A stretch of 64,000 nt of DNA from Oscillospiraceae bacterium (GTDB lineage: Bacteria > Bacillota > Clostridia > Oscillospirales > Acutalibacteraceae), in assembly GCA_015066635.1 (NCBI GenBank), contig SVOA01000003.1:1-64000 (forward strand), read 5' to 3'. Position numbers and translations under genes: made by a program. Shown piece after piece: positions 26,684-34,428 of this stretch. The first letter of the stretch is position 1. Each line of letters starts with the position of its first letter. The notes under the pieces are model-generated. The model had not been told where the DNA came from, searched no databases, and saw nothing but the letters and a program-made list of their open reading frames with translations.

Positions 26684-28522
26684 ATGAACGGGAAGTTAAA
26701 TGAGCTGCGCAAAAAGGCGATGAGTCTGCCTTTGTTGCCCGGAGTATATATTATGAAGGACAAAAAGGGCGTTATTATTTATATCGGCAAAGCGAAAAAG
26801 CTTAAAAACAGAGTAAGCCAGTATTTCGGCTCGCAGAATAATCATCCCGTGAAGGTCAGAAAAATGGTCGAAAACGTTGACGGCTTTGACTATATTGTTA
26901 CTGACAGCGAGTTTGAAGCGCTTGTCCTTGAAGCCAGTCTTATCAAGCAGAATATGCCTAAATACAATATTCTGCTCAAAGACGATAAGGGATACAGTTA
27001 TATAAAAATATCGGGAGATAAATACAAAAAAATTGAGGCGGTTTTACAAAAAGATGACGGTAATGCCGTGTATATAGGACCTTACACAAGCTCCTATGCC
27101 GTTAAACAGAGCGTAGATACGGCAAACAAGATATTCAAGCTTTATACCTGCAACAGAAGATTTCCCGAAGATTTCCGAAAACAGAGACCGTGTCTGAATT
27201 TTTATATATCGCAGTGCTGCGGTGTTTGTACGGGTAAGATTTCCGAGAGCGAATATGATGAAAGCTTTTCTCAGGCGCTGAAATTCCTTAAAGGCGATAC
27301 AAAATCCGTTATTGCCGAACTTAATGAAAAAATGAATTCGGCATCGGAAAATCTTGAATTTGAAAAAGCGGCGTCCTACCGAGATAAGATAAATGCCGTC
27401 AGAAAAATGCAGGACAAGCAGAAGGTTATCTTTAAATCTGTTGAGAATCAGGATGTCTTTGCCACTGCCGAGCATGACGGAACGGTATGCCTTGTTGTTC
27501 TTCGTTTTAACGACGGTATGCTGTATGACAGCGAGCATTTCTTTTTTGATAAAAATGATGAGCAGCCCGAAACAGTAAGATTAAACTATATAACATCTTA
27601 TTACGGTATGAGAGACAGTATTCCCAGACAGATTACCGTTGACGGCGAGGTGGAGGATAGAGAACTGCTTGAGAGATGGCTCAGCGAAAAGCGCGGTAAA
27701 AAGTCCGTTATTTATCTGCCTAAAATCGGAGAACAGGCTCAGCTTGTAAACATGTGCCGTGAGAACGCTGTTGATAAACTTGCGCTGTATAAAGGAAAGA
27801 GCGGTAAAACTGTTGCCGTGCTTGAGGAATTAAGGGAACTTCTCGGCTTAAAGCAGAGTCCCGACTATATTGAGGCATACGACATATCTCATACCGCCGG
27901 CGCAGACAGCGTTGGAGGTATGGTCGTATTTAAAGACGGAAGACCTTATAAAAAGGCATATAAACGCTTTTCGGTAAAAGGCTTTACAAATGACGACTAC
28001 GGTTCAATGAACGAGGTTCTTTCCCGCAGATTTAATGAGTATCTGAACAATAAGGACAATAAAGAAGGCTTCGGCAGACTTCCCGACCTTATTCTTCTTG
28101 ACGGAGGCATAGGGCAGGTTAACGCCGTACTCCCGTTACTCGGGGAATATAATATTGATGTTCCCGTATTCGGTATGGTTAAGGACTCAAAGCACAGAAC
28201 GAGAGCCGTTACAACCGGAGGCAAAGAACTCGAAATATATTCCAAAAGGGCAGTTTTTACGCTTATTTCTTCAATACAGGATGAGGTGCACAGATATTCC
28301 GTTGCGTATCATCATAAAAAGCACACAAAAAGCTCTGTTTCAATGTCTTTGACAAAGATTGAGGGCGTAGGCGAAAAACGCGCAAAACAGCTTTTAAAGA
28401 CTTTTAAAACCCTTTCGGCAATAAAAAGCGCATCAGTTGACGAGCTTATGAAAGCAGAAGGCATCAGCAGAAATACCGCTGAAAATATATTTAATTACTA
28501 TCGGAGTGAAAATGAGTTATAA
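26684..28522 (+). CDS. uvrC: Excinuclease ABC subunit C
   Basis: UvrC makes both incisions of nucleotide excision repair. The 612-residue protein has the GIY-YIG 3'-nuclease at about residues 14-95 (LPGVYIM, YIGKAKKLKNR), a cysteine patch (CNRRF, CLNFYISQCCGVC), a UVR domain near 205-240 that binds UvrB, the RNase H-like 5'-nuclease near 395-540 (EAYDISHTAGADSVGGM, LILLDGG) and C-terminal helix-hairpin-helix motifs (IEGVGEKRA, AEGISRNTA). It is unlinked from uvrBA, as is usual. A strong GGGGAGGTG site precedes the ATG. Its end overlaps the HAD gene. Confidence 0.97.
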   Translation: MNGKLNELRKKAMSLPLLPGVYIMKDKKGVIIYIGKAKKLKNRVSQYFGSQNNHPVKVRKMVENVDGFDYIVTDSEFEALVLEASLIKQNMPKYNILLKDDKGYSYIKISGDKYKKIEAVLQKDDGNAVYIGPYTSSYAVKQSVDTANKIFKLYTCNRRFPEDFRKQRPCLNFYISQCCGVCTGKISESEYDESFSQALKFLKGDTKSVIAELNEKMNSASENLEFEKAASYRDKINAVRKMQDKQKVIFKSVENQDVFATAEHDGTVCLVVLRFNDGMLYDSEHFFFDKNDEQPETVRLNYITSYYGMRDSIPRQITVDGEVEDRELLERWLSEKRGKKSVIYLPKIGEQAQLVNMCRENAVDKLALYKGKSGKTVAVLEELRELLGLKQSPDYIEAYDISHTAGADSVGGMVVFKDGRPYKKAYKRFSVKGFTNDDYGSMNEVLSRRFNEYLNNKDNKEGFGRLPDLILLDGGIGQVNAVLPLLGEYNIDVPVFGMVKDSKHRTRAVTTGGKELEIYSKRAVFTLISSIQDEVHRYSVAYHHKKHTKSSVSMSLTKIEGVGEKRAKQLLKTFKTLSAIKSASVDELMKAEGISRNTAENIFNYYRSENEL

Positions 28523-29162
28523 AGCAGTTATTTTTGATTTGGACGGTACGCTTCTCAATACGCTTGAGGACTTAACGGACAGCACAAATTTTGCATTGGA
28601 AAAATGCGGATTTCCAAAAAGAAATATAAACGAAATCAGACATTTTGTAGGTAACGGTATACGTCTGCTTATAGACAGAGCCGTTCCGGATAACGCAGAA
28701 CCCGAATTGACTGAAAAATGCTTTGAAATATTCTGCGAACACTATAAGACCAATCTTAATAACAAAACAAAGCCGTATGACGGTATTTACGAGCTTTTAA
28801 AGACTTTAAAGGAAAATGGCATAAAAACTGCCATTGTAACAAATAAAGCCGATTTTGCGGCAAATACGCTTTGCGGAGAGCTTTTCGGAGATTATATTGA
28901 TATAACTGTCGGCGCTACCGATAAAAGACCGAATAAACCTGCGCCCGATAATGTTCTGTATGCTCTTACAAAACTCGGAGTAAAAAAACAGGATTCGGTG
29001 TTCGTAGGGGACAGCGAGGTAGATATTCAGACAGCTTTAAACGCAGATATTGATTGCATTGGTGTTTTATGGGGCTTCCGCGAGAGATTTGAGCTGGAAA
29101 AATTCCCCGTAAAATACTTCGCAGAGAATACCGACGAACTTCAAAAATTCATTTTATTTTAA
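28512..29162 (+). CDS. HAD-superfamily phosphatase (phosphoglycolate phosphatase-like)
   Basis: The 216-residue product has HAD motif I DLDGTLLNT near residue 8, motif II (VTNK) near 110, the conserved lysine in RPNKPAPDN near 145 and motif IV (VFVGDSEVDIQTA) near 165. The cap domain resembles phosphoglycolate phosphatase (Gph) and pyrophosphatase PpaX; the real substrate cannot be read from sequence. The ATG at 28512 lies inside the last codons of uvrC with GGAG five bases upstream. A GTG six bases earlier is possible but sits on the ribosome binding site. Confidence 0.85.
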   Translation: MSYKAVIFDLDGTLLNTLEDLTDSTNFALEKCGFPKRNINEIRHFVGNGIRLLIDRAVPDNAEPELTEKCFEIFCEHYKTNLNNKTKPYDGIYELLKTLKENGIKTAIVTNKADFAANTLCGELFGDYIDITVGATDKRPNKPAPDNVLYALTKLGVKKQDSVFVGDSEVDIQTALNADIDCIGVLWGFRERFELEKFPVKYFAENTDELQKFILF

Positions 29163-29231
29163 AAAAGTATTGACTTTTTCTTAAAAAAATAAGAAAATAA
29201 TATAGTTATAAAATATTGGAGTATTATAAAT

Positions 29232-29771
29232 ATGCGTGTTATAACGGGCTCTGCCCGCGGCAGGAAACTAAAAACGCTTGAGGGCGGGGATATAGTCAGA
29301 CCTACAACCGACAGGGTTAAGGAGGCTATGTTCAGCATTATTCAGTTTGATATTCCCGACGCCGATGTCCTTGACCTTTTTGCAGGTTCGGGTCAGCTCG
29401 GTATAGAGGCTCTCAGCAGAGGAGCGAAAAGCGCGGTCTTTGTTGACAGAGATATCAACGCATATAATACCGTTAAAGAAAATCTTGAAATTACAAAGCT
29501 TGACGGTAAAGCTTTCGTACTTAATGCAGACAGCATTTCGTATATAAAGAATTCAAGAAATAAATACGACATTATTATTCTCGACCCTCCGTACAATAAG
29601 GGTATTATTGACGAGGTGCTTCCTTATGCGGTTGCTTCCTGCAAGGAGAATTCAGTTATTATCTGCGAAAGCGAGTTTAACGAGGTTCTTCCCGAGGAGT
29701 GCGGCGATTTTATTAAGCATAAAGATTATAAATATTCAAAAATAAAGCTTACTGTCTATAAGCACGGATAA
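29232..29771 (+). CDS. rsmD: 16S rRNA (guanine-966-N2)-methyltransferase
   Basis: RsmD methylates G966 of 16S rRNA. The 179-residue protein has the family opening MRVITGSARGRKL, then RPTTDRVKEAMFSII, the SAM-binding LDLFAGSGQLGIEALSRGA near residues 48-66, and the catalytic DPPY near 117. rsmD immediately followed by coaD (10 bases here) is a widespread pairing. Upstream there is a TTGACT at 29170-29175 and AT-rich sequence, so it may have its own weak promoter. Confidence 0.94.
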   Translation: MRVITGSARGRKLKTLEGGDIVRPTTDRVKEAMFSIIQFDIPDADVLDLFAGSGQLGIEALSRGAKSAVFVDRDINAYNTVKENLEITKLDGKAFVLNADSISYIKNSRNKYDIIILDPPYNKGIIDEVLPYAVASCKENSVIICESEFNEVLPEECGDFIKHKDYKYSKIKLTVYKHG

Positions 29772-29781
29772 CGGAGTAATT

Positions 29782-30273
29782 ATGAGAGTTGCAATTTGTC
29801 CCGGAAGCTTTGACCCTATTACATTAGGTCATCTTGACATCATTACAAGGAGCGCTAAGCTTTTTGACAGGGTTATTGTTCTTGTAATGACAAACTATAA
29901 CAAAAAAGATGCCTATTCGTTTACTCCCGAGGAGCGGATGCAAATGATAAGGCGCTGTATTACCGATCTCGATAACGTTACGGTTGATACCTATGACGGG
30001 CTTCTTGCCGATTATGCAAGACAGCAGGGCGCGGTAGCCATTGTTAAAGGCTTGCGTGCCGTTTCCGATTTTGAGTATGAATTCCAGCAGGCTCTTATAA
30101 ATAAGGAGCTTAACTCAGAGGTCGATACGGTATTTGTTACAACAAGAAGTGAGAATATGTTTCTCAGTTCAAGCGTTGTTAAACATATTTGCAGCTTAGG
30201 CGCGGATATTTCAAGCTTTGTTCCGCCCGAGGTCTGCGAGGAAATTACCCAAAGAATTAAGAGAGGTGTTTAA
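29782..30273 (+). CDS. coaD: Phosphopantetheine adenylyltransferase
   Basis: CoaD makes dephospho-CoA from 4'-phosphopantetheine and ATP, the penultimate step of CoA synthesis. The 163-residue protein has the nucleotidyltransferase motif GSFDPITLGHLDII (residues 8-21, with the TxGH histidine), then KGLRAVSDFEYEFQ near 88 and FLSSSVVKHI near 130, where most homologues have ISSTxVR. It is of normal length and lies in the rsmD-coaD pair. Confidence 0.95.
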   Translation: MRVAICPGSFDPITLGHLDIITRSAKLFDRVIVLVMTNYNKKDAYSFTPEERMQMIRRCITDLDNVTVDTYDGLLADYARQQGAVAIVKGLRAVSDFEYEFQQALINKELNSEVDTVFVTTRSENMFLSSSVVKHICSLGADISSFVPPEVCEEITQRIKRGV

Positions 30274-30274
30274 A

Positions 30275-30811
30275 ATGAGTATAGAAAACTTACTTGATGA
30301 GATTGAAGACGTTCTTGATAACAGTAAAAACGTTATGTTTTCGTCAAAGGTTTCTGTTGACGCAGATGAGCTCAGAGAGATAATTAAGGATATACGTCTT
30401 AATATGCCCGACGAGCTTACAAAGGCAAGGAAAATTGCCACCGAGAGAAAGGATATTCTCGATACTGCACAGAATACGGCTGACGGTATTATTGAGGAAG
30501 CTCACAAGCAGGCTGCGGAGATTATTTCCGAGCACGCAATTACCAAGGGCGCTGAGGAAAATGCGGCTGAAATAATTCAGGAGGCGCGTACTCAGGCTAC
30601 CGAAATTCTTGAGCAGGCAAGAGGTAACGCAAGTGAGATTACCGAGCAGGCTCGTAAGTGGGCAACAGACCTCAGAACTAACGCCGGACGCTACGTTGAG
30701 AACATAGTTATTACTGCAGACGAGGCTCTGACCGCTTCCGTAAATGAAATCAGAAAAGCAAGAATGTCTCTTCGCAAGGAAGCACAGAATTTCGACAACG
30801 CAAACGAATAA
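30275..30811 (+). CDS. Alanine/glutamate-rich coiled-coil protein
   Basis: The 178-residue product is soluble and almost wholly helical. From residue 60 to 150 it is a long heptad-like stretch with repeated units (EEAHKQAAEII, QEARTQATEILEQARGNASEITEQARKWATDL). Proteins of this kind lie directly after coaD in other clostridia and are often loosely named ATPase, but no nucleotide-binding motif is visible. DivIVA-like or stator-like scaffolds are alternatives. I use ATG 30275, with GAGAGGTG upstream and one base after the coaD stop; the longer upstream reading lies wholly inside coaD. Confidence 0.7.
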   Translation: MSIENLLDEIEDVLDNSKNVMFSSKVSVDADELREIIKDIRLNMPDELTKARKIATERKDILDTAQNTADGIIEEAHKQAAEIISEHAITKGAEENAAEIIQEARTQATEILEQARGNASEITEQARKWATDLRTNAGRYVENIVITADEALTASVNEIRKARMSLRKEAQNFDNANE

Positions 30812-30826
30812 TTTAGTATTAAAAAC

Positions 30827-30864
30827 CACCTCATGGCATATTATTTGTTATGAGGTGATTTTTT
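30827..30864 (+). terminator. Intrinsic terminator whose 3' arm is the next gene's ribosome binding site
   Basis: CACCTCAT (30827-30834) pairs with ATGAGGTG (30850-30857), then ATTTTTT. GAGGTG at 30852-30857 is seven bases before the ATG at 30865. Confidence 0.75.
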
Positions 30865-31386
30865 ATGTTTGTATATTCCGTAAATAAAAGGCAGATTAAG
30901 CTCGCGCTTATAGTTTTCTGTTTGCTGACTATGTGTCTTATCCTTGCGGCTCTTACAAAACAAAGTATTGAAACAATCAAAATTAACGAGTATAATTTAA
31001 GTGCAAAGACCGCTGATGAAAGAATTGCTTATCTTTCTCAGTTCGGCTGGAGTGTTAATCCCGAACCCGTTGAGGTAAAGGAGATTATTATTCCCGCAGA
31101 ATTTGACGAGGTTTACTCAAACTACAATAACATACAGAAAGAGCAGGGCTTCGATTTAGAGCAGTATAAGGCGCAGAGAGCAAAGAAATGGACATATACC
31201 GTTATAAACTATCCCGGATATGAGGGTAAGGACTGCATCCGTGCAACGCTTCTTATTATCAACGGCAAGGTTATTGGCGGAGATGTCTGCTCGGTTGAGC
31301 TTAACGGATTTATGCACGGCTTTTTGAATCCTGCATCGGAAACGGCGCAGGATGTAAATAACGAAACAATTTCGCAGGGAAGTTAA
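30865..31386 (+). CDS. DUF4830-like membrane-anchored protein
   Basis: The 173-residue product has one N-terminal span (about residues 11-33), then a small extracytoplasmic domain with ERIAYLSQFGWSV, IIIPAEFDEVYSNYNNIQKEQGFDL and YTVINYPGY. These agree with my memory of the DUF4830 family, found widely in clostridia without known function. Its only ribosome binding site lies within the preceding terminator. The gene is followed after 10 bases by a pseudouridine synthase gene, with which it is probably co-transcribed. Confidence 0.7.
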   Translation: MFVYSVNKRQIKLALIVFCLLTMCLILAALTKQSIETIKINEYNLSAKTADERIAYLSQFGWSVNPEPVEVKEIIIPAEFDEVYSNYNNIQKEQGFDLEQYKAQRAKKWTYTVINYPGYEGKDCIRATLLIINGKVIGGDVCSVELNGFMHGFLNPASETAQDVNNETISQGS

Positions 31387-31396
31387 TTAAAAGATT

Positions 31397-32110
31397 ATGG
31401 AAAACGAAAGACTTGATAAAATAATATCCAATGTTACGGGTATTTCAAGAAACGAACTTAAAAAGGCTGCAAAGCAGGGCAGGATAACTCTTAACGGAAA
31501 TACCGTAAATGATTTATCTCAAAAAGCCGATACCGAAAATGACACCGTTACACTTGACGGAGAAGTAATAAATATAAAAAAACATATTTATATTATGCTT
31601 AATAAACCCGAAGGCGTAATTTCGTCAACGGATGACAAAACCTGCAGAACGGTTATCGACCTTATTCCCGACGGACTTTACCGTAAGGGCTTGTTTCCTG
31701 CAGGCAGACTGGACAAGGATACTACGGGCTTTGTGCTGATAACCGATGACGGCGAGTTTGCCCATAATATTCTTTCACCTAAAAAGCACGTCGGCAAAAC
31801 ATATATTGTCGGCTTATCCGTGCCGGTTAACAAGAACGGTATTGCCTTGCTTGAAAACGGTCTTACGCTTGATGACGGTACTGTTTTCAAACCTGCAGAG
31901 ATTACTGCGCTTGACGGGGATAACAGAATGTTCAGGGTTGTTATTTTCGAAGGCAAATACCACCAGATAAAAAGAATGTTTGACGCTGTCGGAAGCGAAG
32001 TTATTTCCTTAAAGCGAATCAAAATCGGCGGACTTTCTCTTGATAAAACTCTTGAAGAAGGTTGTTGCAGAGTTATAACCAATGAGGAACTTAAACTTAT
32101 AAATTCATAA
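31397..32110 (+). CDS. rRNA pseudouridine synthase, RsuA/RluB family
   Basis: The 237-residue product starts with an S4 RNA-binding domain (RLDKIISNVTGISRNELKKAAKQGRITLNG, about residues 4-50). The catalytic domain follows, with the RsuA/RluB/RluE/RluF motif GRLDKDTTGFVLITDDGEFAH at about 102-122, including the catalytic aspartate, and YHQIKRMFDAVG near 190. It isomerises uridine in rRNA. Length and motif are compatible with RluB or RsuA; I cannot separate these, so no symbol is given. Confidence 0.9.
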   Translation: MENERLDKIISNVTGISRNELKKAAKQGRITLNGNTVNDLSQKADTENDTVTLDGEVINIKKHIYIMLNKPEGVISSTDDKTCRTVIDLIPDGLYRKGLFPAGRLDKDTTGFVLITDDGEFAHNILSPKKHVGKTYIVGLSVPVNKNGIALLENGLTLDDGTVFKPAEITALDGDNRMFRVVIFEGKYHQIKRMFDAVGSEVISLKRIKIGGLSLDKTLEEGCCRVITNEELKLINS

Positions 32111-32125
32111 TAAGCTGATTAAAAA

Positions 32126-32186
32126 TAAGATTTCTTTCCAATAATATGCTCCGAAAGGAAGTAACATATTATGAAAAGAAATCTTA
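32126..32186 (+). promoter_or_regulatory. Long hairpin enclosing the spoIIR Shine-Dalgarno and start codon
   Basis: The outer stem is 12 exact pairs: TAAGATTTCTTT (32126-32137) with AAAGAAATCTTA (32175-32186), the latter being codons 2-6 of spoIIR. The inner stem is 8 exact pairs: ATAATATG (32141-32148) with CATATTAT (32165-32172), whose last two bases are the A and T of the start codon. The 16-base loop contains the AAAGGAAG Shine-Dalgarno. No T-run follows, so this is not a terminator; control of translation initiation is the natural reading. Confidence 0.65.
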
Positions 32187-32782
32187 AAATTTTATTTGTT
32201 TCACTCGGTCTTGCATTATTGTTTTCGTTTATTTTCAGCATACTGTCTTTCGGAAAAACCTGCGAGGGAATAAGGAACAGCGTACTGCGTATGCACATTG
32301 TTGCAAATTCGGACAGCGATTCGGATCAGCAGTTAAAGCTTAAGGTAAGGGATGCGCTTCTTGAGAAAGGAAAAAACATTTTTGAAGGCGCTGCTTCATC
32401 TTGTGAGGCAGAGAAGAAACTTCTTGACGGCAGGGACGAGCTGTATCAAATCGCAAGAGATGTAATAACGGAAAACGGTTATAATTACGAAATTAAAATA
32501 AATATCGGAAAGTGCCTGTTTCCTACCAGGACGTACGATAACAGCATAACGCTTCCCGCAGGCGTATATGACGCAGTAAACGTTGTGATAGGGGAGGGAA
32601 AAGGGCATAACTGGTGGTGCGTTATGTTTCCTCCCATGTGTCTGCCCGTAAGCGAGAGCGAAACGGATATTGAGGACGTCCTCAGCTCCGACCAAATAAA
32701 TCTTATTCAATCAGACCCGAAATATGAGCCGAGATTTAAAATAGTTGAAGTATATGAATTTTTAATAAATAAAATCAAATAG
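32171..32782 (+). CDS. spoIIR: Stage II sporulation protein R
   Basis: SpoIIR is made in the forespore under sigma-F, exported to the intermembrane space, and triggers SpoIIGA to process pro-sigma-E in the mother cell. The 203-residue protein has an N-terminal signal/anchor (residues about 8-28) and the family hallmark VLRMHIVANSDSDSDQQLKLKVRDALL near residues 37-63. Later blocks are LPAGVYDAVNVVIGEGKGHNWWCVMFPP and YEPRFKIVEVYEF. It shows the organism is or was a spore former. The start region is buried in a long hairpin. I do not recognise a sigma-F promoter in the 60-base gap upstream. Confidence 0.93.
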   Translation: MKRNLKILFVSLGLALLFSFIFSILSFGKTCEGIRNSVLRMHIVANSDSDSDQQLKLKVRDALLEKGKNIFEGAASSCEAEKKLLDGRDELYQIARDVITENGYNYEIKINIGKCLFPTRTYDNSITLPAGVYDAVNVVIGEGKGHNWWCVMFPPMCLPVSESETDIEDVLSSDQINLIQSDPKYEPRFKIVEVYEFLINKIK

Positions 32783-32793
32783 GTCTTTTATTT

Positions 32794-32840
32794 ATCCTTA
32801 ACCTTTGGTATAATATTTACCGAAAGTTAAGGATTTTTTT
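32794..32840 (+). terminator. Terminator after spoIIR, with a promoter -10 in its loop
   Basis: ATCCTTAAC (32794-32802) pairs with GTTAAGGAT (32826-32834). The inner arms TTTGGTA and TACCGAA continue the stem with one G-U pair, and seven T residues follow. Confidence 0.8.
32806..32814 (+). promoter_or_regulatory. Extended -10 element for the GH20 gene, nested in the terminator
   Basis: TGGTATAAT (TATAAT at 32809-32814) is a full extended -10 located at the apex of the spoIIR terminator. No good -35 is visible. A transcript from it would start near 32821 and lack the 5' arm. Confidence 0.45.
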
Positions 32841-32856
32841 AAGGGAGCTGATACAT

Positions 32857-34410
32857 ATTAAACTTTATAATATTATCCCAAAACCCAATTATTATAAATA
32901 CGGTAACAGTACATATTACATTTCGCCGTCTACAGCCGTTTTATGCGCAAAGGAGTTTGTAAAAGCGGCTGATTATATTACTTCCTATTTAAAGACAGGG
33001 ACAGATAATGACGATACGGTTATTAAAATCAGCAAAACGGACTCTCTTAAACCTGAGGAATATGAGCTGAAAATTACAAATGACGGAGTTTTTATAAATT
33101 CGTCGTCTCTCTCCGGCGCACTATACGCCGCAGTTACGTTTAAGACTATTCTTATGCAGGCAGAGAAAAAGGACGGAAAAGCCGCTCTTAATACTCTTAT
33201 TATTAAAGACAGTCCCGATTTTAAACGCAGGGGAGTAATGCTTGACTCTTCAAGAAACTTTTTTGAACCCGACGATATAAAAGCGCTGTTTGATAATATG
33301 TTCTTTTTAAAGCTCAATACTTTTCACTGGCATCTTTCAGATGACCAGGGATTCAGAATTGAGAGCGAAAGCTATCCGTTACTTAATTCTGTCGGCTCAA
33401 AAAGAGAACACCGTCATTTAAAGGGCTACGGGCTCGATAATGACGGAGTAGAGGAAAACAGATACTATACAAAAGAGCAAATCAGAGAGCTTGTTGAGTA
33501 TGCAGATGCCCGAAATATTCAAATAATACCCGAAATTGACCTTCCGGGACATACTTGCGCAATTCTTGCTTCTTATCCCGAACTCTCCTGTAACGGCGAA
33601 AAAAGTGCCGTTATGACAACAAATGGTATTAGCGACGCAATACTGTGTGCCGGTAACGAAAAGGTATTTGAGTTTCTTGACACTCTGTTTGAGGAAATAT
33701 GTCCTCTTTTCCCGTGCGAGTATTTCCATATCGGCGGAGATGAGGCGTTCAAGGGATATAAAATCTGGGAAAAATGCGAAAAGTGTAATTCCGTTAAAGA
33801 AAAGAATTCCATATGCAGCAACAAAGACTTGCAGATTTACTTTATGAACCGTGTAAACGCTTTACTTAAAAAGCACGGTAAACACTGTATTTCATGGGAT
33901 GACTGTGTAGGAGACAAGCTTGACAAGGATATTGACTGTCAGCTTTGGAGAACCTCTGCAACAGCAAACGTCAGAAAGCAGTCTTTTGAGCGCGATATTA
34001 CCGCTTCGCCGACTTCACATTTTTATTTTGACTATACATATTCGGTAACTTCGCTTAAAAAGGTTTATAAATTCAATAAATTTAAGCTCGGATTTACCGA
34101 CAGCCGTCAAAGACTTTCAGGACTTGAATGTGAGGTTTGGACGGAGTTTATAGATACGCGCAGAGCTCTTGAATATTCGCTTTATCCGCGTCTTAATGCC
34201 TTTGCCGAGGTATCGTGGACATTATTTGAAAACAGAAGGTATAAAGATTTTTACAAGCGCCTCGCATGGTATAAAACCTATATGCGTCATCAGAATATAA
34301 ATTACTCAAGAATTGAAAAAGGAATTGATTTTTTCAGAAAATCAACGTATAATCTCGGAGAAGACGGAAAAGAGTTTAAAAAGAACGACGTTTTAATAAA
34401 TCGTGAATAA
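32857..34410 (+). CDS. Beta-N-acetylhexosaminidase, GH20 family, with apparent ATT start
   Basis: The enzyme removes terminal GlcNAc or GalNAc residues. The GH20 catalytic pair is in FHIGGDEAFKG, with RGVMLDSSRNFF opening the barrel and FHWHLSDDQGFRIE after it. The first ATG (33154) lies inside the protein; the frame is open for another 99 codons and encodes a typical GH20 N-terminal domain beginning KLYNIIPKPNYY. There is no ATG, GTG or TTG in that stretch. ATT at 32857 lies nine bases after AAGGGAG and gives 517 residues. There is no signal peptide, so it is probably cytoplasmic, perhaps in wall recycling or host-glycan use. Confidence 0.82.
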   Translation: MKLYNIIPKPNYYKYGNSTYYISPSTAVLCAKEFVKAADYITSYLKTGTDNDDTVIKISKTDSLKPEEYELKITNDGVFINSSSLSGALYAAVTFKTILMQAEKKDGKAALNTLIIKDSPDFKRRGVMLDSSRNFFEPDDIKALFDNMFFLKLNTFHWHLSDDQGFRIESESYPLLNSVGSKREHRHLKGYGLDNDGVEENRYYTKEQIRELVEYADARNIQIIPEIDLPGHTCAILASYPELSCNGEKSAVMTTNGISDAILCAGNEKVFEFLDTLFEEICPLFPCEYFHIGGDEAFKGYKIWEKCEKCNSVKEKNSICSNKDLQIYFMNRVNALLKKHGKHCISWDDCVGDKLDKDIDCQLWRTSATANVRKQSFERDITASPTSHFYFDYTYSVTSLKKVYKFNKFKLGFTDSRQRLSGLECEVWTEFIDTRRALEYSLYPRLNAFAEVSWTLFENRRYKDFYKRLAWYKTYMRHQNINYSRIEKGIDFFRKSTYNLGEDGKEFKKNDVLINRE

Positions 34411-34428
34411 TTATATACGGGGTATAAA

